A stretch of DNA of 64,000 nucleotides from an uncultured Clostridia bacterium. Its GTDB lineage: Bacteria > Bacillota > Clostridia > UBA1381. Shown here piece after piece: positions 1-8,065 of the stretch. A program made the translations under genes and the position numbers. The notes beneath the pieces were generated by a model. It was not told the origin of the DNA. It did not search any database and saw nothing but the letters and a program-made list of their open reading frames with translations. The stretch is taken from assembly GCA_934462715.1 (NCBI GenBank), contig CAKSIJ010000012.1, positions 1 to 64,000 of the forward strand, in the 5' to 3' direction. The stretch's first letter is position 1; each line of letters begins with the position of its first letter.

Positions 1-108
1 ATTATATCAGATTTTTGGGTGTTTGTCGACTCTATTTATATTATACCACTCCAGTCGGTTGAAGAATTAAAGCGGTTTCAGAATTTTGGGTAAATTTCGA
101 CTGCACAT

Positions 109-510
109 TTATTGACATTTCCAATCCGAATCAGAAACAATCCCCCTGTGAGCCAACTCCCAAACGATGTCATTAACCTCGGTCAGCTCATCATCTTCAA
201 TATACCTCTTAACGCAAATCAACCCTTTGTTTTTCAGCTTCTCAGTGCTTTTCTGCCCCTGCCTCATCTTACAGTATTCAGCAATATTTTTAACGGTACC
301 GCCGACCCCCGAGCCGTGCCCGAAAATCTTCCCATCACCGATATACATCTCAACGTGACCGACCCCGTCTGTTCTGCTGTTATCCTGCCCTCTGAAAAAC
401 AATAAATCCCCCTTTCTCATATTCTTTTCATCAGGAACACCGTTGTTAATCGCAACATCAACCTTGCGCCCCTTATTAATCTGCACTTCGGTATTTCCGC
501 CGATATTCAT
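109..510 (-). CDS. NlpC/P60-type hydrolase fragment lacking its catalytic Cys
   Basis: The protein carries the second half of an NlpC/P60 or CHAP-like peptidase fold: a GDLLFF strand followed by GHVEMYIGDGKIFGHGSG, which supplies the catalytic His region. The N-terminal part that should hold the catalytic Cys (usually a DCSG-type motif) is absent; the ORF begins at MNIGGN, roughly where a complete domain continues after that motif. The ATG overlaps the stop of the upstream gene (ATGA, 507-510). I infer a truncated phage or conjugative-element tail/lysis gene, very probably inactive. It could still be translated through coupling. Nothing else recognisable lies between 1 and 108. Confidence 0.6.
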   Translation of the reverse strand: MNIGGNTEVQINKGRKVDVAINNGVPDEKNMRKGDLLFFRGQDNSRTDGVGHVEMYIGDGKIFGHGSGVGGTVKNIAEYCKMRQGQKSTEKLKNKGLICVKRYIEDDELTEVNDIVWELAHRGIVSDSDWKCQ

Positions 511-1529
511 GCCCAATAATTTATAATATCGGCAGATGAAAGCGTAACGTTATACAGTCTTTCAAAATTCTTGACAGGTATTGCAAATGCCACATACTTT
601 GCGTGAATATCTATGTATTGATTAACCACGCTTGTAACATCTCTCAAATCAATCGGATTGTTTGCGTTCTTTTGTCTTTCCTTAAATGAACCGCTGTTTT
701 CAATCTCACCGCCGCCCAGTGCGCCGAACGTTGACTTTGTGAAATTGAAATTACAGTTGATAGGGAAGTAGTTTTCAACCCTTGCAACGTCTATCCCGGT
801 AAGCTGTCTTGATACCTCGTTAAGCTGCTCCTTTGAGAATGAATTAAAATACTCATATACCGCATTTGCATACATTCTTTCCTGTTCGGTAAGATTTTGA
901 GTAATCTTTGCAATCTCACCCGGCGCAAGCAAAACCTTTTGCCCTGCATTGAACGCATTTGCGTAGCTGCCCTTTTTATATAACTTTTCATCTGGTACTA
1001 TAACGCCGCCGTCTACCATATGTTTTTGGTTTGCGACATTTTTGTTGTGTAAATACAGTGAAATCATCATCCCCCTTGAAAGCTGTATGTTCTTCTTGCC
1101 CGTTTCCGTTCCGTCCTTGCAGAACTCCGTAACCTCAAAGTCGGAAAATTCGTCAAGACCTTTCATAAACTTTTTATCGTTGATGAATTTTGAAAAAAGC
1201 TTGTTCGCTTTCATGTGGTACATCATGTCATGAAGCTCGCCCTTTTGTATTTCCAATGTTGTGCGGTACAAAGGGTCGTTGTCGTTATATCCCGTAACCC
1301 TGTGCATAAATTTTACGGGACTTAAAAATCCTCTTTCGTAATCTGCAACCTTTTCTCCGATACCGCTCAGTCCCATGCCCTTTGCATTGCTGACATTTTC
1401 TATTATCCGGGTACCCTTTTCGTAAATATCCGCTTCCTTTTCCTTTCCGATTTCGTAATTCCTGTTTTGAACCTCTGTAACAAAATTCATCAAAACTTCT
1501 GTAAGCCTGTGAACATAATCGATGTCCAT
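507..1529 (-). CDS. Truncated mobile-element (phage/ICE-type) protein
   Basis: The protein has 340 residues and no host family I recognise. It is hydrophilic and mostly helical, resembling an internal piece of a large phage or conjugative-element polyprotein. The reading frame stays open upstream of the annotated ATG to 1583, with protein-like codons and no ribosome-binding site at the ATG, so the true N-terminus seems lost. The C-terminus runs straight into the NlpC/P60 fragment. Both observations suggest a deletion scar. The host promoter for the SLH gene starts about 20 bases beyond the end of this open frame, so host sequence resumes abruptly there. The function is unknown and the gene is probably decaying. 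Confidence 0.55.
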   Translation of the reverse strand: MDIDYVHRLTEVLMNFVTEVQNRNYEIGKEKEADIYEKGTRIIENVSNAKGMGLSGIGEKVADYERGFLSPVKFMHRVTGYNDNDPLYRTTLEIQKGELHDMMYHMKANKLFSKFINDKKFMKGLDEFSDFEVTEFCKDGTETGKKNIQLSRGMMISLYLHNKNVANQKHMVDGGVIVPDEKLYKKGSYANAFNAGQKVLLAPGEIAKITQNLTEQERMYANAVYEYFNSFSKEQLNEVSRQLTGIDVARVENYFPINCNFNFTKSTFGALGGGEIENSGSFKERQKNANNPIDLRDVTSVVNQYIDIHAKYVAFAIPVKNFERLYNVTLSSADIINYWA

Positions 1530-1607
1530 ATCCTTAATATGAGTTTTGCCGAGCCTTGCTTTGATAAAATTTCCCGTGAATTTCTATAACAAAATGTTCA
1601 AAAGGTA

Positions 1608-1636
1608 TTGCTTTAGTGAAAAAAATTTGTTATAAT
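1608..1636 (+). promoter_or_regulatory. Promoter of SLH-domain gene
   Basis: A TTGCTT -35 box and a perfect TATAAT -10 box are separated by 17 bases, 65 bases upstream of the SLH gene start. This fits the housekeeping sigma-A consensus. Confidence 0.7.
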
Positions 1637-1701
1637 GTAAACAGCATTTTTATTTTTGATTACATAATTGTAATATAAAAAAGAAAGGGAATGATTTATA
1701 A

Positions 1702-2634
1702 ATGAGAAAAATATCAAAAATAGTTGCTGCCGTGACGCTTGCGGCTTCATTTTCGATGCCTGCTGCCGTAATGGCACAGACTTTTGCCGATATGCCGAAC
1801 AACTGGACAACCGAGGCGCTTAACAATGCTGTTAAGAACGGTCTTTTAAACGGTGCCGACGGCAAAATAATGCCCGATGACAATATCACAAGAGCGCAGA
1901 TGGCTGCGATAATCGTAAGAGCCTTCGGAGCAAACAAGGAAGCGGACTTATCCTCCTTCAAAGATGTTGCACAGGATAAATGGTACTATTCAGAATTTGC
2001 CAAAGCAGTGCAAATGCGCGTGTTCGGCGGTGACGATCAGGGCAATCTGAATCCCGAAAACTTCATTACATACCAGGAATGTTTCACCGTTGCATCAAAA
2101 CTTTTGCAGCTTCCGGATTATGATATATCTTGTCTTAAAAAGTTTTCGGATTATTCCTCCGTTGACGAATGGGCAAAGCAGAATATGGCAAACGTTGTCG
2201 GATACGGATATTGGAACGGTATCGACAATAAGCTGAAGCCCAAAGATTATATCACACGTTCTGAGTTTGCCGTACTTATGGATAATCTTGTAACAACATA
2301 TGTAAATGAGCCGGGAACATACAGTGAATTCCCGAAAGGCAATGTTTTGGTAAGAAGTGAAAATGTTGTTCTTGACGGAGTAAAGAGCGACGATCTTATA
2401 ATTGTCGGCGACGGAGTTACCGGAACAACTCAGCTTTTGAACATGGAATCGACAAATTTCATTATCGGCAGAGGCGGTACTCTTAAGGTTACAGGCACTA
2501 TTAACAACATATCCGCAATAAGTGAAAACGTAACGCTCGATATTTCGGAAATCACGAAAAGAAACGGAAAGTTCTTTCTTTTGGCAAAGGGAACGCACAT
2601 AAAGATGGGCAAAACCGAAGTTCCGTTACAATAA
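1702..2634 (+). CDS. S-layer homology (SLH) domain protein
   Basis: This is a secreted cell-surface protein. Residues 1-25 form a signal peptide (MRKIS..., hydrophobic core, cleavage likely after VMA). Three SLH repeats follow at about 28-80, 85-145 and 148-205; each starts with F[AKS]D and ends with an ITRAQ/ITYQE/ITRSE motif. SLH triplets anchor proteins non-covalently to secondary wall polymers. Residues 210-310 are beta-rich with no recognised domain and could be a short passenger. The start has a good ribosome-binding site (AAGAAAGGGA). It is monocistronic, with its own promoter and a terminator-like hairpin downstream. Confidence 0.85.
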   Translation: MRKISKIVAAVTLAASFSMPAAVMAQTFADMPNNWTTEALNNAVKNGLLNGADGKIMPDDNITRAQMAAIIVRAFGANKEADLSSFKDVAQDKWYYSEFAKAVQMRVFGGDDQGNLNPENFITYQECFTVASKLLQLPDYDISCLKKFSDYSSVDEWAKQNMANVVGYGYWNGIDNKLKPKDYITRSEFAVLMDNLVTTYVNEPGTYSEFPKGNVLVRSENVVLDGVKSDDLIIVGDGVTGTTQLLNMESTNFIIGRGGTLKVTGTINNISAISENVTLDISEITKRNGKFFLLAKGTHIKMGKTEVPLQ

Positions 2635-2686
2635 TGCGGAAAATGTACTGTACACGTTACTTTTTTAAGATTCGGAGCATACACAC
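2635..2686 (+). repeat. Dispersed repeat A, left-half copy
   Basis: This sequence begins right after the SLH stop codon and aligns by eye along about 50 bases with 28063-28115. Shared blocks are GGAAAATGT, CTGT, TTACTTTTTT and CGGAG. Only the left half of the element seen at 28.1 and 57.1 kb is present here. Confidence 0.6.
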
Positions 2687-2707
2687 CAATTAAACAAAAC
2701 ACATTAC

Positions 2708-2740
2708 AGGACTGCTGTCAAATCCGGCAGTCCTGTTTTT
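2708..2740 (+). terminator. Terminator-like hairpin just before gatB
   Basis: AGGACTGC pairs with GCAGTCCT across an 11-base loop and is followed by GTTTTT. It ends only 16 bases before the gatB start, so it can act as the SLH terminator and as an attenuator for gatB. Confidence 0.8.
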
Positions 2741-2756
2741 ACAAACGGAGAAAAAG

Positions 2757-4172
2757 ATGAAATATACAACAGTAATCGGACTTGAGATACACGCAGAGCT
2801 TTTGACGAGGTCAAAGGTATATTGCTCATGCGAAAACGCTTTCGGAGGAAAACCGAACACCAGAATATGTCCGATATGCTCGGGGATGCCGGGAACGCTG
2901 CCGATACTCAATAAAAATGCGGTACGGCTTGCCGTTAAGGCAGGATTGGCGCTGAATTGCAAAATCAATAGCTATTCGGCATTTGACAGAAAAAATTATT
3001 TCTATCCCGATTTGCCGAAAGCGTATCAGATAACACAGCAGGAATATCCAATATGCGGAAACGGAGAGTTGGTTATAGGAGGAAAAAGCTTTGGAATTGA
3101 GCGTATTCATATAGAAGAGGATGCGGGAAAGCTGCTGCACAGCCGGTCCAACGGTAAAACGCTGATTGATTTTAACCGCTGCGGAGTGCCGCTTATAGAA
3201 ATAGTGACAAAACCGGATTTTCGCTCGTCCGAAGAAGTGTGTGCCTTTGTTTCGGAGATATGCCTCAGGCTTAAATATGCCGGGATATGCAGTGCAAGAC
3301 TTGAAGAGGGCAGTGTGAGAGTGGACGTTAATATCTCGGTTATGCCGGAAAATTCCGAAAAGCTCGGAGCAAGGGCGGAGCTGAAAAATATAAATTCGTT
3401 TAAATCAATAGCAAAGGCAATTGAATATGAAACAATCCGCCAATCGCAGATTCTGGAAAACGGAGAAAGGGTATTGCAGGAAACAAGGCGGTTTGACGAA
3501 TCAAGCGGTAAAACATTCTCTATGAGAAGGAAGGAAACCGTACGTGATTACAGATATTTTCCCGAGCCGGATATACCGCCTGTGCACATATCGCCCGAAC
3601 AGCTTGAAACGATAAAAAGCGAAATGCCCGAAATGCCGCAGGAAAGATTTAAAAGATACACCGAAATTTACGGCTTGAACAGTGAAGAAGCAAGGCTTAT
3701 AATCAAAGACAAGGATTTTTCGGATTTTTATGATGAAGCGGTCGCTGTAAGTAAGGAATACAAGAAAACCGCAAATATAATGAACGGAGAGCTTAACCGA
3801 TACATAAATGACAGCGGAAAAACCTTGTCGGAGATAAAGCTTACTCCCGATATGCTGTCCGAATTGATTGGGCTTATCGGTGACGGCAAAATCACAAACA
3901 ACGGTGCAAAAGCACTTCTTGTATATGTATGCGGAAGCGGAAAAGCTCCGATTGAAGCCGCCGGAGAACAGGGTCTGATTATAAAAGAAGATCCTCAAAA
4001 GCTTCTTGAAGCGTGCAGAAAGGTAATTGAAGAAAATCAAAAGAATGTCGAAGCATATAAAAATGGAAAAACACAGCTGTTCGGATTTTTCATGGGACAG
4101 GCAATACATATTCTCGGAAAGGGTACAAGCCCCGAATCGGTTAAGAATACGCTGGAAAAGCTGTTAAAATAG
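2757..4172 (+). CDS. gatB: Asp/Glu-tRNA amidotransferase subunit B
   Basis: GatB is the tRNA-binding and kinase-like subunit of the GatCAB complex, which converts Glu-tRNA(Gln) and Asp-tRNA(Asn) to the cognate amides. The 471 residues are close to full family length. The N-terminal half has the family blocks GLEIHAELLT, the zinc cysteines C23, C25, C38 and C41, and DRKNYFYPDLPKAYQI. The last ~150 residues are the GatB/YqeY helical tail. The ribosome-binding site is CGGAGAAAAAG. No gatA or gatC lies in the window, so gatB is split from the usual gatCAB cluster. The terminator directly upstream leaves no room for a promoter after it. Confidence 0.95.
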   Translation: MKYTTVIGLEIHAELLTRSKVYCSCENAFGGKPNTRICPICSGMPGTLPILNKNAVRLAVKAGLALNCKINSYSAFDRKNYFYPDLPKAYQITQQEYPICGNGELVIGGKSFGIERIHIEEDAGKLLHSRSNGKTLIDFNRCGVPLIEIVTKPDFRSSEEVCAFVSEICLRLKYAGICSARLEEGSVRVDVNISVMPENSEKLGARAELKNINSFKSIAKAIEYETIRQSQILENGERVLQETRRFDESSGKTFSMRRKETVRDYRYFPEPDIPPVHISPEQLETIKSEMPEMPQERFKRYTEIYGLNSEEARLIIKDKDFSDFYDEAVAVSKEYKKTANIMNGELNRYINDSGKTLSEIKLTPDMLSELIGLIGDGKITNNGAKALLVYVCGSGKAPIEAAGEQGLIIKEDPQKLLEACRKVIEENQKNVEAYKNGKTQLFGFFMGQAIHILGKGTSPESVKNTLEKLLK

Positions 4173-4191
4173 ATTATTTTGCTCCAAGCTA

Positions 4192-4220
4192 TTGAAAAAA
4201 TGCTTGAATTATGCTATAAT
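4192..4220 (+). promoter_or_regulatory. Promoter of the radical SAM operon
   Basis: TTGAAA and TATAAT are separated by 17 bases. A perfect hairpin (GCTGAT/ATCAGC, 4244-4260) lies in the leader downstream. Confidence 0.7.
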
Positions 4221-4333
4221 TAAATCATATTATTTGAATTTGGGCTGATTTTGTATCAGCAAGACAGAAAAGAACATCAGATGTGCGGGAAATACAGAAA
4301 ACAGCCGCACGGAAAGGATTCGGAATAAAATCA

Positions 4334-6175
4334 ATGCCGTTTACACAAAGAGAAAAAATACTGCTGAATGTAGAAAAACCGACGAGATATACCGGCGGTG
4401 AGCTTAATATGTGCATAAAAGATCCGAAGCAGGTAGAGGTCAGATTCGGATTTTGTTTCCCGGACGTTTACGAAATAGCAATGTCGCATTTGGGCATGAA
4501 GATTCTTTATCATGTACTAAACTTGCGTGATGACACATATTGTGAGAGAGTGTTTGCTCCGTGGATTGACATGGAGGAGGAAATGCGCAAAAGAGATTTA
4601 AAACTGTTTGCGCTCGAAACCGGAGATGAAGTCAGAAGCTTTGATATGCTCGGGTTTACCCTGCAATATGAAATGTGTTATTCCAACGTAATAAATATGC
4701 TTGATCTTGCCGGAATACCGATATATGCTTCCGAAAGAACGCTTGACGATCCGTTTATCTGCGCCGGAGGACCGTGCTCATATAACGGAGAACCTATCGC
4801 CGACGCAATCGACTTTTTTATGATGGGCGAGGGCGAGGATATAATCTGCGAAACTGTAGAGGTCTATAAAAAATGGAAAAATGACCCGAACAGAACAAGA
4901 AATGGATTCCTCGAAGAGGTTGCAAAGCTTGACGGAATATATGTCCCCTCTTTTTATGATGTAAGCTATAATGATGACGGAACGATAAAAGAAATTGTAC
5001 CGAATCACCCTAACGCAAGAAAGTCGATAAGAAAGCGCATAATGCATGATTTTGATTCTGCTCCGACTCCCGATAAGGTGATAGTGCCTTACGGTGAGAT
5101 AGTTCATGACAGAGTTATGCTTGAAATTTTCAGAGGCTGTATCAGAGGGTGCAGATTCTGTCAGGCAGGATATGTTTACCGTCCTGTTCGTGAGAGAAAG
5201 GCAAGCACATTAACCTGTCTTGCGGACAGGCTTCTTACAACGAGCGGATATGATGAAATATCGCTGTCATCGCTCAGCTCAAGTGATTACACCGAGCTGC
5301 CGGAGCTTACGGACGCACTTCTTGAAATTACGGAAAAGAAGAAAATAGGCTTGTCACTGCCGTCGCTCAGAATTGATAATTTTTCGCTTGAACTGATGAA
5401 AAAAGTTCAAAAGGTGAGGAAATCGGGAATCACCTTTGCGCCCGAAGCGGGAACGCAGAGATTGAGGGACGTTATTAACAAAAACATAAATGAAGATAAT
5501 ATTTTAAATTCAACCGAAATGCTTTTCCGAGGCGGCTGGACGAATGTCAAGCTTTATTTTATGATCGGACTTCCGACAGAAACCAAAGAGGACGTTGAGG
5601 GAATAGCGGAGCTTGCACAAAAGGTGCTTGACAAGTATTTTGAAATTCCGAAAGAGGAAAGAGCGAAGAATGTCAATATTACGGTAAGTACATCAAGCTT
5701 TATACCGAAGCCCTTTACGGCGTTTCAGTGGTGCGGACAGGATTCGAGAGAGCAGATTGTTGAAAAACAAAATATTCTAAAAGCCGCAATCAGATCGAAA
5801 AGAATACGCTACAGCTGGCACGATAATCATACAAGCTACCTTGAGGGAGTTTTTGCACGGGGTGACAGACGGCTAATGAAGGTTATCGCAGCCGCTGTTA
5901 AAAACGGCTGTAAATTTGACGGCTGGAACGATTGCTTCAGATTTGACAAGTGGATGGAAAGCTTTAACGAGTGCGGAGTGAATCCTGATTTTTATTTAAG
6001 AAAAAGAGAGCTTGACGAGGTACTGCCGTGGGATCATGTCGACATAGGCGTAACCAAAAGTTTCTTTAAAAAAGAGTATGAAAAGGCGCAAAAAGGACAG
6101 ACAACACCTAACTGCCGCGAAAAATGCGCCGGCTGCGGTGCGGCACAATTCGGAACGGGGGTTTGTTATGAGTAA
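4334..6175 (+). CDS. TIGR03960-family radical SAM protein
   Basis: This radical SAM enzyme is of the type always paired with a DUF2344 partner. The cluster-binding motif CIRGCRFC (CxxxCxxC) lies near residues 271-278, followed by AGYVYRP. The N-terminal ~200 residues form the family-specific region. The reaction is not established; the family is often found near ribosomal or RNase G genes. I chose the ATG at 4334 because family members start a few residues before VEKPxRYxGGE. Its ribosome-binding site (CACGGAAAGGA) is spaced somewhat long. A GTG at 4283 is an in-frame alternative. The 3' end overlaps the next gene by 8 bases, implying translational coupling. Confidence 0.85.
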   Translation: MPFTQREKILLNVEKPTRYTGGELNMCIKDPKQVEVRFGFCFPDVYEIAMSHLGMKILYHVLNLRDDTYCERVFAPWIDMEEEMRKRDLKLFALETGDEVRSFDMLGFTLQYEMCYSNVINMLDLAGIPIYASERTLDDPFICAGGPCSYNGEPIADAIDFFMMGEGEDIICETVEVYKKWKNDPNRTRNGFLEEVAKLDGIYVPSFYDVSYNDDGTIKEIVPNHPNARKSIRKRIMHDFDSAPTPDKVIVPYGEIVHDRVMLEIFRGCIRGCRFCQAGYVYRPVRERKASTLTCLADRLLTTSGYDEISLSSLSSSDYTELPELTDALLEITEKKKIGLSLPSLRIDNFSLELMKKVQKVRKSGITFAPEAGTQRLRDVINKNINEDNILNSTEMLFRGGWTNVKLYFMIGLPTETKEDVEGIAELAQKVLDKYFEIPKEERAKNVNITVSTSSFIPKPFTAFQWCGQDSREQIVEKQNILKAAIRSKRIRYSWHDNHTSYLEGVFARGDRRLMKVIAAAVKNGCKFDGWNDCFRFDKWMESFNECGVNPDFYLRKRELDEVLPWDHVDIGVTKSFFKKEYEKAQKGQTTPNCREKCAGCGAAQFGTGVCYE

Positions 6176-6830
6176 TTATGTTTTGAAATATAAAAGAGGG
6201 GAAGAGGTAAAGTATCTGTCACACCTGGATTTTATGAGATTTTTCCAGAGAGTGTTAAGACGTGCCGGACTCCCGATGAGCTTTTCAAAGGGCTTTAATC
6301 CTCACCCGATAATGACGGTCGCAATGCCGCTTTCGGTCGGGGTGACAGCTGACGGAGAGCTTATAAAAATAGGTCTTGAAGCCGACTATGACGGAGATGA
6401 TTTGAAGAAAATCATAAATTTTGCTTTGCCCAAGGGGTTTGAAATAGTTGCGGCAAAAAAGCTGTCGGACAATAAGGAAATCGATTTTTCAAAGCTTGAC
6501 AGGGCGGATTATATTTGCAGATGTGAGCTTAAAGGAAATGTTATTCCCGACGTTAAGGAATTTTTGGCTAACAAAGAGCTTATTGTAATGAAAAAAACAA
6601 AAAGCGGAATAAAAGAAGCGGATATAAGACCGCACATTCAAAAGCTTAAAATCATTCCCGAGGAAAACAATGAAATAACGATAAAAATGAGAGTTGACGC
6701 AGGAAATATATATAACCTGAAGCCGGATACGGTCATAGAAGCGATGAAAAAGTATACCGATGGGTTTGACGTTGAATTTTATAGTGTGCACCGATGTGCA
6801 CTGCTTGCGGTTAACAAAGAGTTACTGTGA
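6168..6830 (+). CDS. Radical SAM-linked protein, DUF2344 (TIGR03936)
   Basis: This is the obligate partner of the preceding radical SAM protein and in some genomes is fused to it. It has 220 residues and starts with the family block YKRGEEVKYLSHLDFMRFFQR, followed by SFSKGFNPHP. The start codon lies inside the end of the upstream gene (GTTATGAGTAA), with GGGG as ribosome-binding site. The function is unproven; co-occurrence suggests a joint role in RNA or tRNA modification. The downstream gene overlaps by one base. In many clostridia this pair is followed by RNase G and rplU; here it is not. Confidence 0.85.
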   Translation: MSNYVLKYKRGEEVKYLSHLDFMRFFQRVLRRAGLPMSFSKGFNPHPIMTVAMPLSVGVTADGELIKIGLEADYDGDDLKKIINFALPKGFEIVAAKKLSDNKEIDFSKLDRADYICRCELKGNVIPDVKEFLANKELIVMKKTKSGIKEADIRPHIQKLKIIPEENNEITIKMRVDAGNIYNLKPDTVIEAMKKYTDGFDVEFYSVHRCALLAVNKELL

Positions 6831-7735
6831 TGAAGCTTACGAAAAAGAAAATAATTGTCGGAATTGTTATGTTTGCCGTTCTGGCGGCAGTGTTCTGGTG
6901 GGGAGGTAACGCACCGGATTTAAAGGGTTGGAATCCCGGCGAAGCGGTTGGTACGGCGAATATCGGAAATAATAACGATACATCTTCAGATTCGGATTCC
7001 GCTGATTTGCAAAAACAGCATGCGGAAGTCGATTCTGCAAATGAACAGGCGGAACAAACGGAGGAAAATGCAGCAGATACGCAAAATTCCGCGGAACAAA
7101 ATCAAGCTGATACAAAACAGCCGCAAGATTCCGAAACGCCCGGGGAAAAAAAGTTTGAATCGGATAATCATCAGCCTGAGGTAAAATATGAGGACAGTAA
7201 AATAATAAGAACACCGTCGGGTACAAAAAATCAAAAAGGTAATAGTAAAACCGACCTTAAGGGTATGTATGATTCCGACAGCTCCGTTAAAAAGGATATA
7301 CCTAAGCCGATTAATCCGGAAACCGCCAAAATAACAACAGAAAAAAGAATCTGTACCCTTACAGTTAAGTGCAGCACAATTCTTAATAATATGGATATGC
7401 TCAAACCGGAAAAACACAGTCTTGTTCCGGATAACGGAATAATATTTCCCGAAAAAGAGGTAATGTTCTATGAGGGCGAAAGCGTTTTTAACGTGCTGCT
7501 GAGGGAAATGAAAAGAGCCGGCATACATATGGAATACGTCAACACTCCGATTTATAAAAGCGCATACATAGAGGGAATAAATAATCTTTATGAATTTGAT
7601 TGCGGAGAGCTTTCGGGGTGGATATACAGTGTCAACGGACTGAAACCCGACTACGGCTGTTCACGCTACCCGCTGTCGGAGGGGGACAGGATAGAGTTTG
7701 ATTATACCTGCAATCTGGGCGATGATATTCATTAA
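6830..7735 (+). CDS. Membrane-anchored DUF4430 protein
   Basis: The N-terminus is a positively charged signal anchor (KLTKKKIIVGIVMFAVLAAVFWWGG). Residues ~30-160 are a low-complexity linker rich in Q, N, S, D and E that should span the wall. The C-terminal ~120 residues form a DUF4430 domain, related to the transcobalamin C-terminal fold, with the features FNVLLREM, LYEFDCGELSGWIYSVNG and YPLSEGDRIEF. Such domains are found on exported or surface proteins of Firmicutes. The ligand is unknown. The start overlaps the upstream stop (TGATG); a GTG at 6827 is an alternative one codon earlier. Confidence 0.75.
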   Translation: MKLTKKKIIVGIVMFAVLAAVFWWGGNAPDLKGWNPGEAVGTANIGNNNDTSSDSDSADLQKQHAEVDSANEQAEQTEENAADTQNSAEQNQADTKQPQDSETPGEKKFESDNHQPEVKYEDSKIIRTPSGTKNQKGNSKTDLKGMYDSDSSVKKDIPKPINPETAKITTEKRICTLTVKCSTILNNMDMLKPEKHSLVPDNGIIFPEKEVMFYEGESVFNVLLREMKRAGIHMEYVNTPIYKSAYIEGINNLYEFDCGELSGWIYSVNGLKPDYGCSRYPLSEGDRIEFDYTCNLGDDIH

Positions 7736-7853
7736 AATAATAATCGTTATATCATTAAGTTATAACAAAAAGTACAATGTTAGTGAATATGTCTAAATAC
7801 CTCTTATAAAAATAAAAATTTGTGAAATAAATGTTAATTTTTATCAAAAAGGC

Positions 7854-7882
7854 TTTAAAACGAGGTATGTTTGTGATATAAT
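7854..7882 (+). promoter_or_regulatory. Probable pckG promoter
   Basis: TTTAAA and TATAAT are separated by 17 bases. The -35 box is poor. It leaves a leader of about 175 bases before the PEP carboxykinase start. Confidence 0.45.
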
Positions 7883-7888
7883 TAACAC

Positions 7889-8065
7889 GATGGCAAAAAA
7901 GAGCGAAAGCGGGCAGCTTATGATAATTTTGCCGTTATGCTTAAAAAAGCATGGGTCAGCGTGTAAAAATACTGCGCTTGGGGCAGAATCCGTTTCGGAT
8001 ATACCAACCGCTGTATTTTCCGCAAAATTTGTGCCGTCATGCGGCGGCGGAATGGAGGAAACAAA
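7889..8065 (+). other. Structured 5' leader of pckG
   Basis: No ORF of note is present. Three hairpins are visible: ATGCTT/AAGCAT (7937-7952), AGCG/CGCT around 7968-7986, and ATCCG-TTT-CGGAT (7988-8000). They are followed by GCCG...CGGC (8033-8048) abutting the ribosome-binding site GGAATGGAGG. I recognise no known riboswitch class. Confidence 0.4.

Noticed and set aside
4281..4328. Fifteen-codon upstream ORF before the radical SAM gene
   Set aside because: It has no ribosome-binding site and ordinary sequence; an open frame this short is expected by chance.
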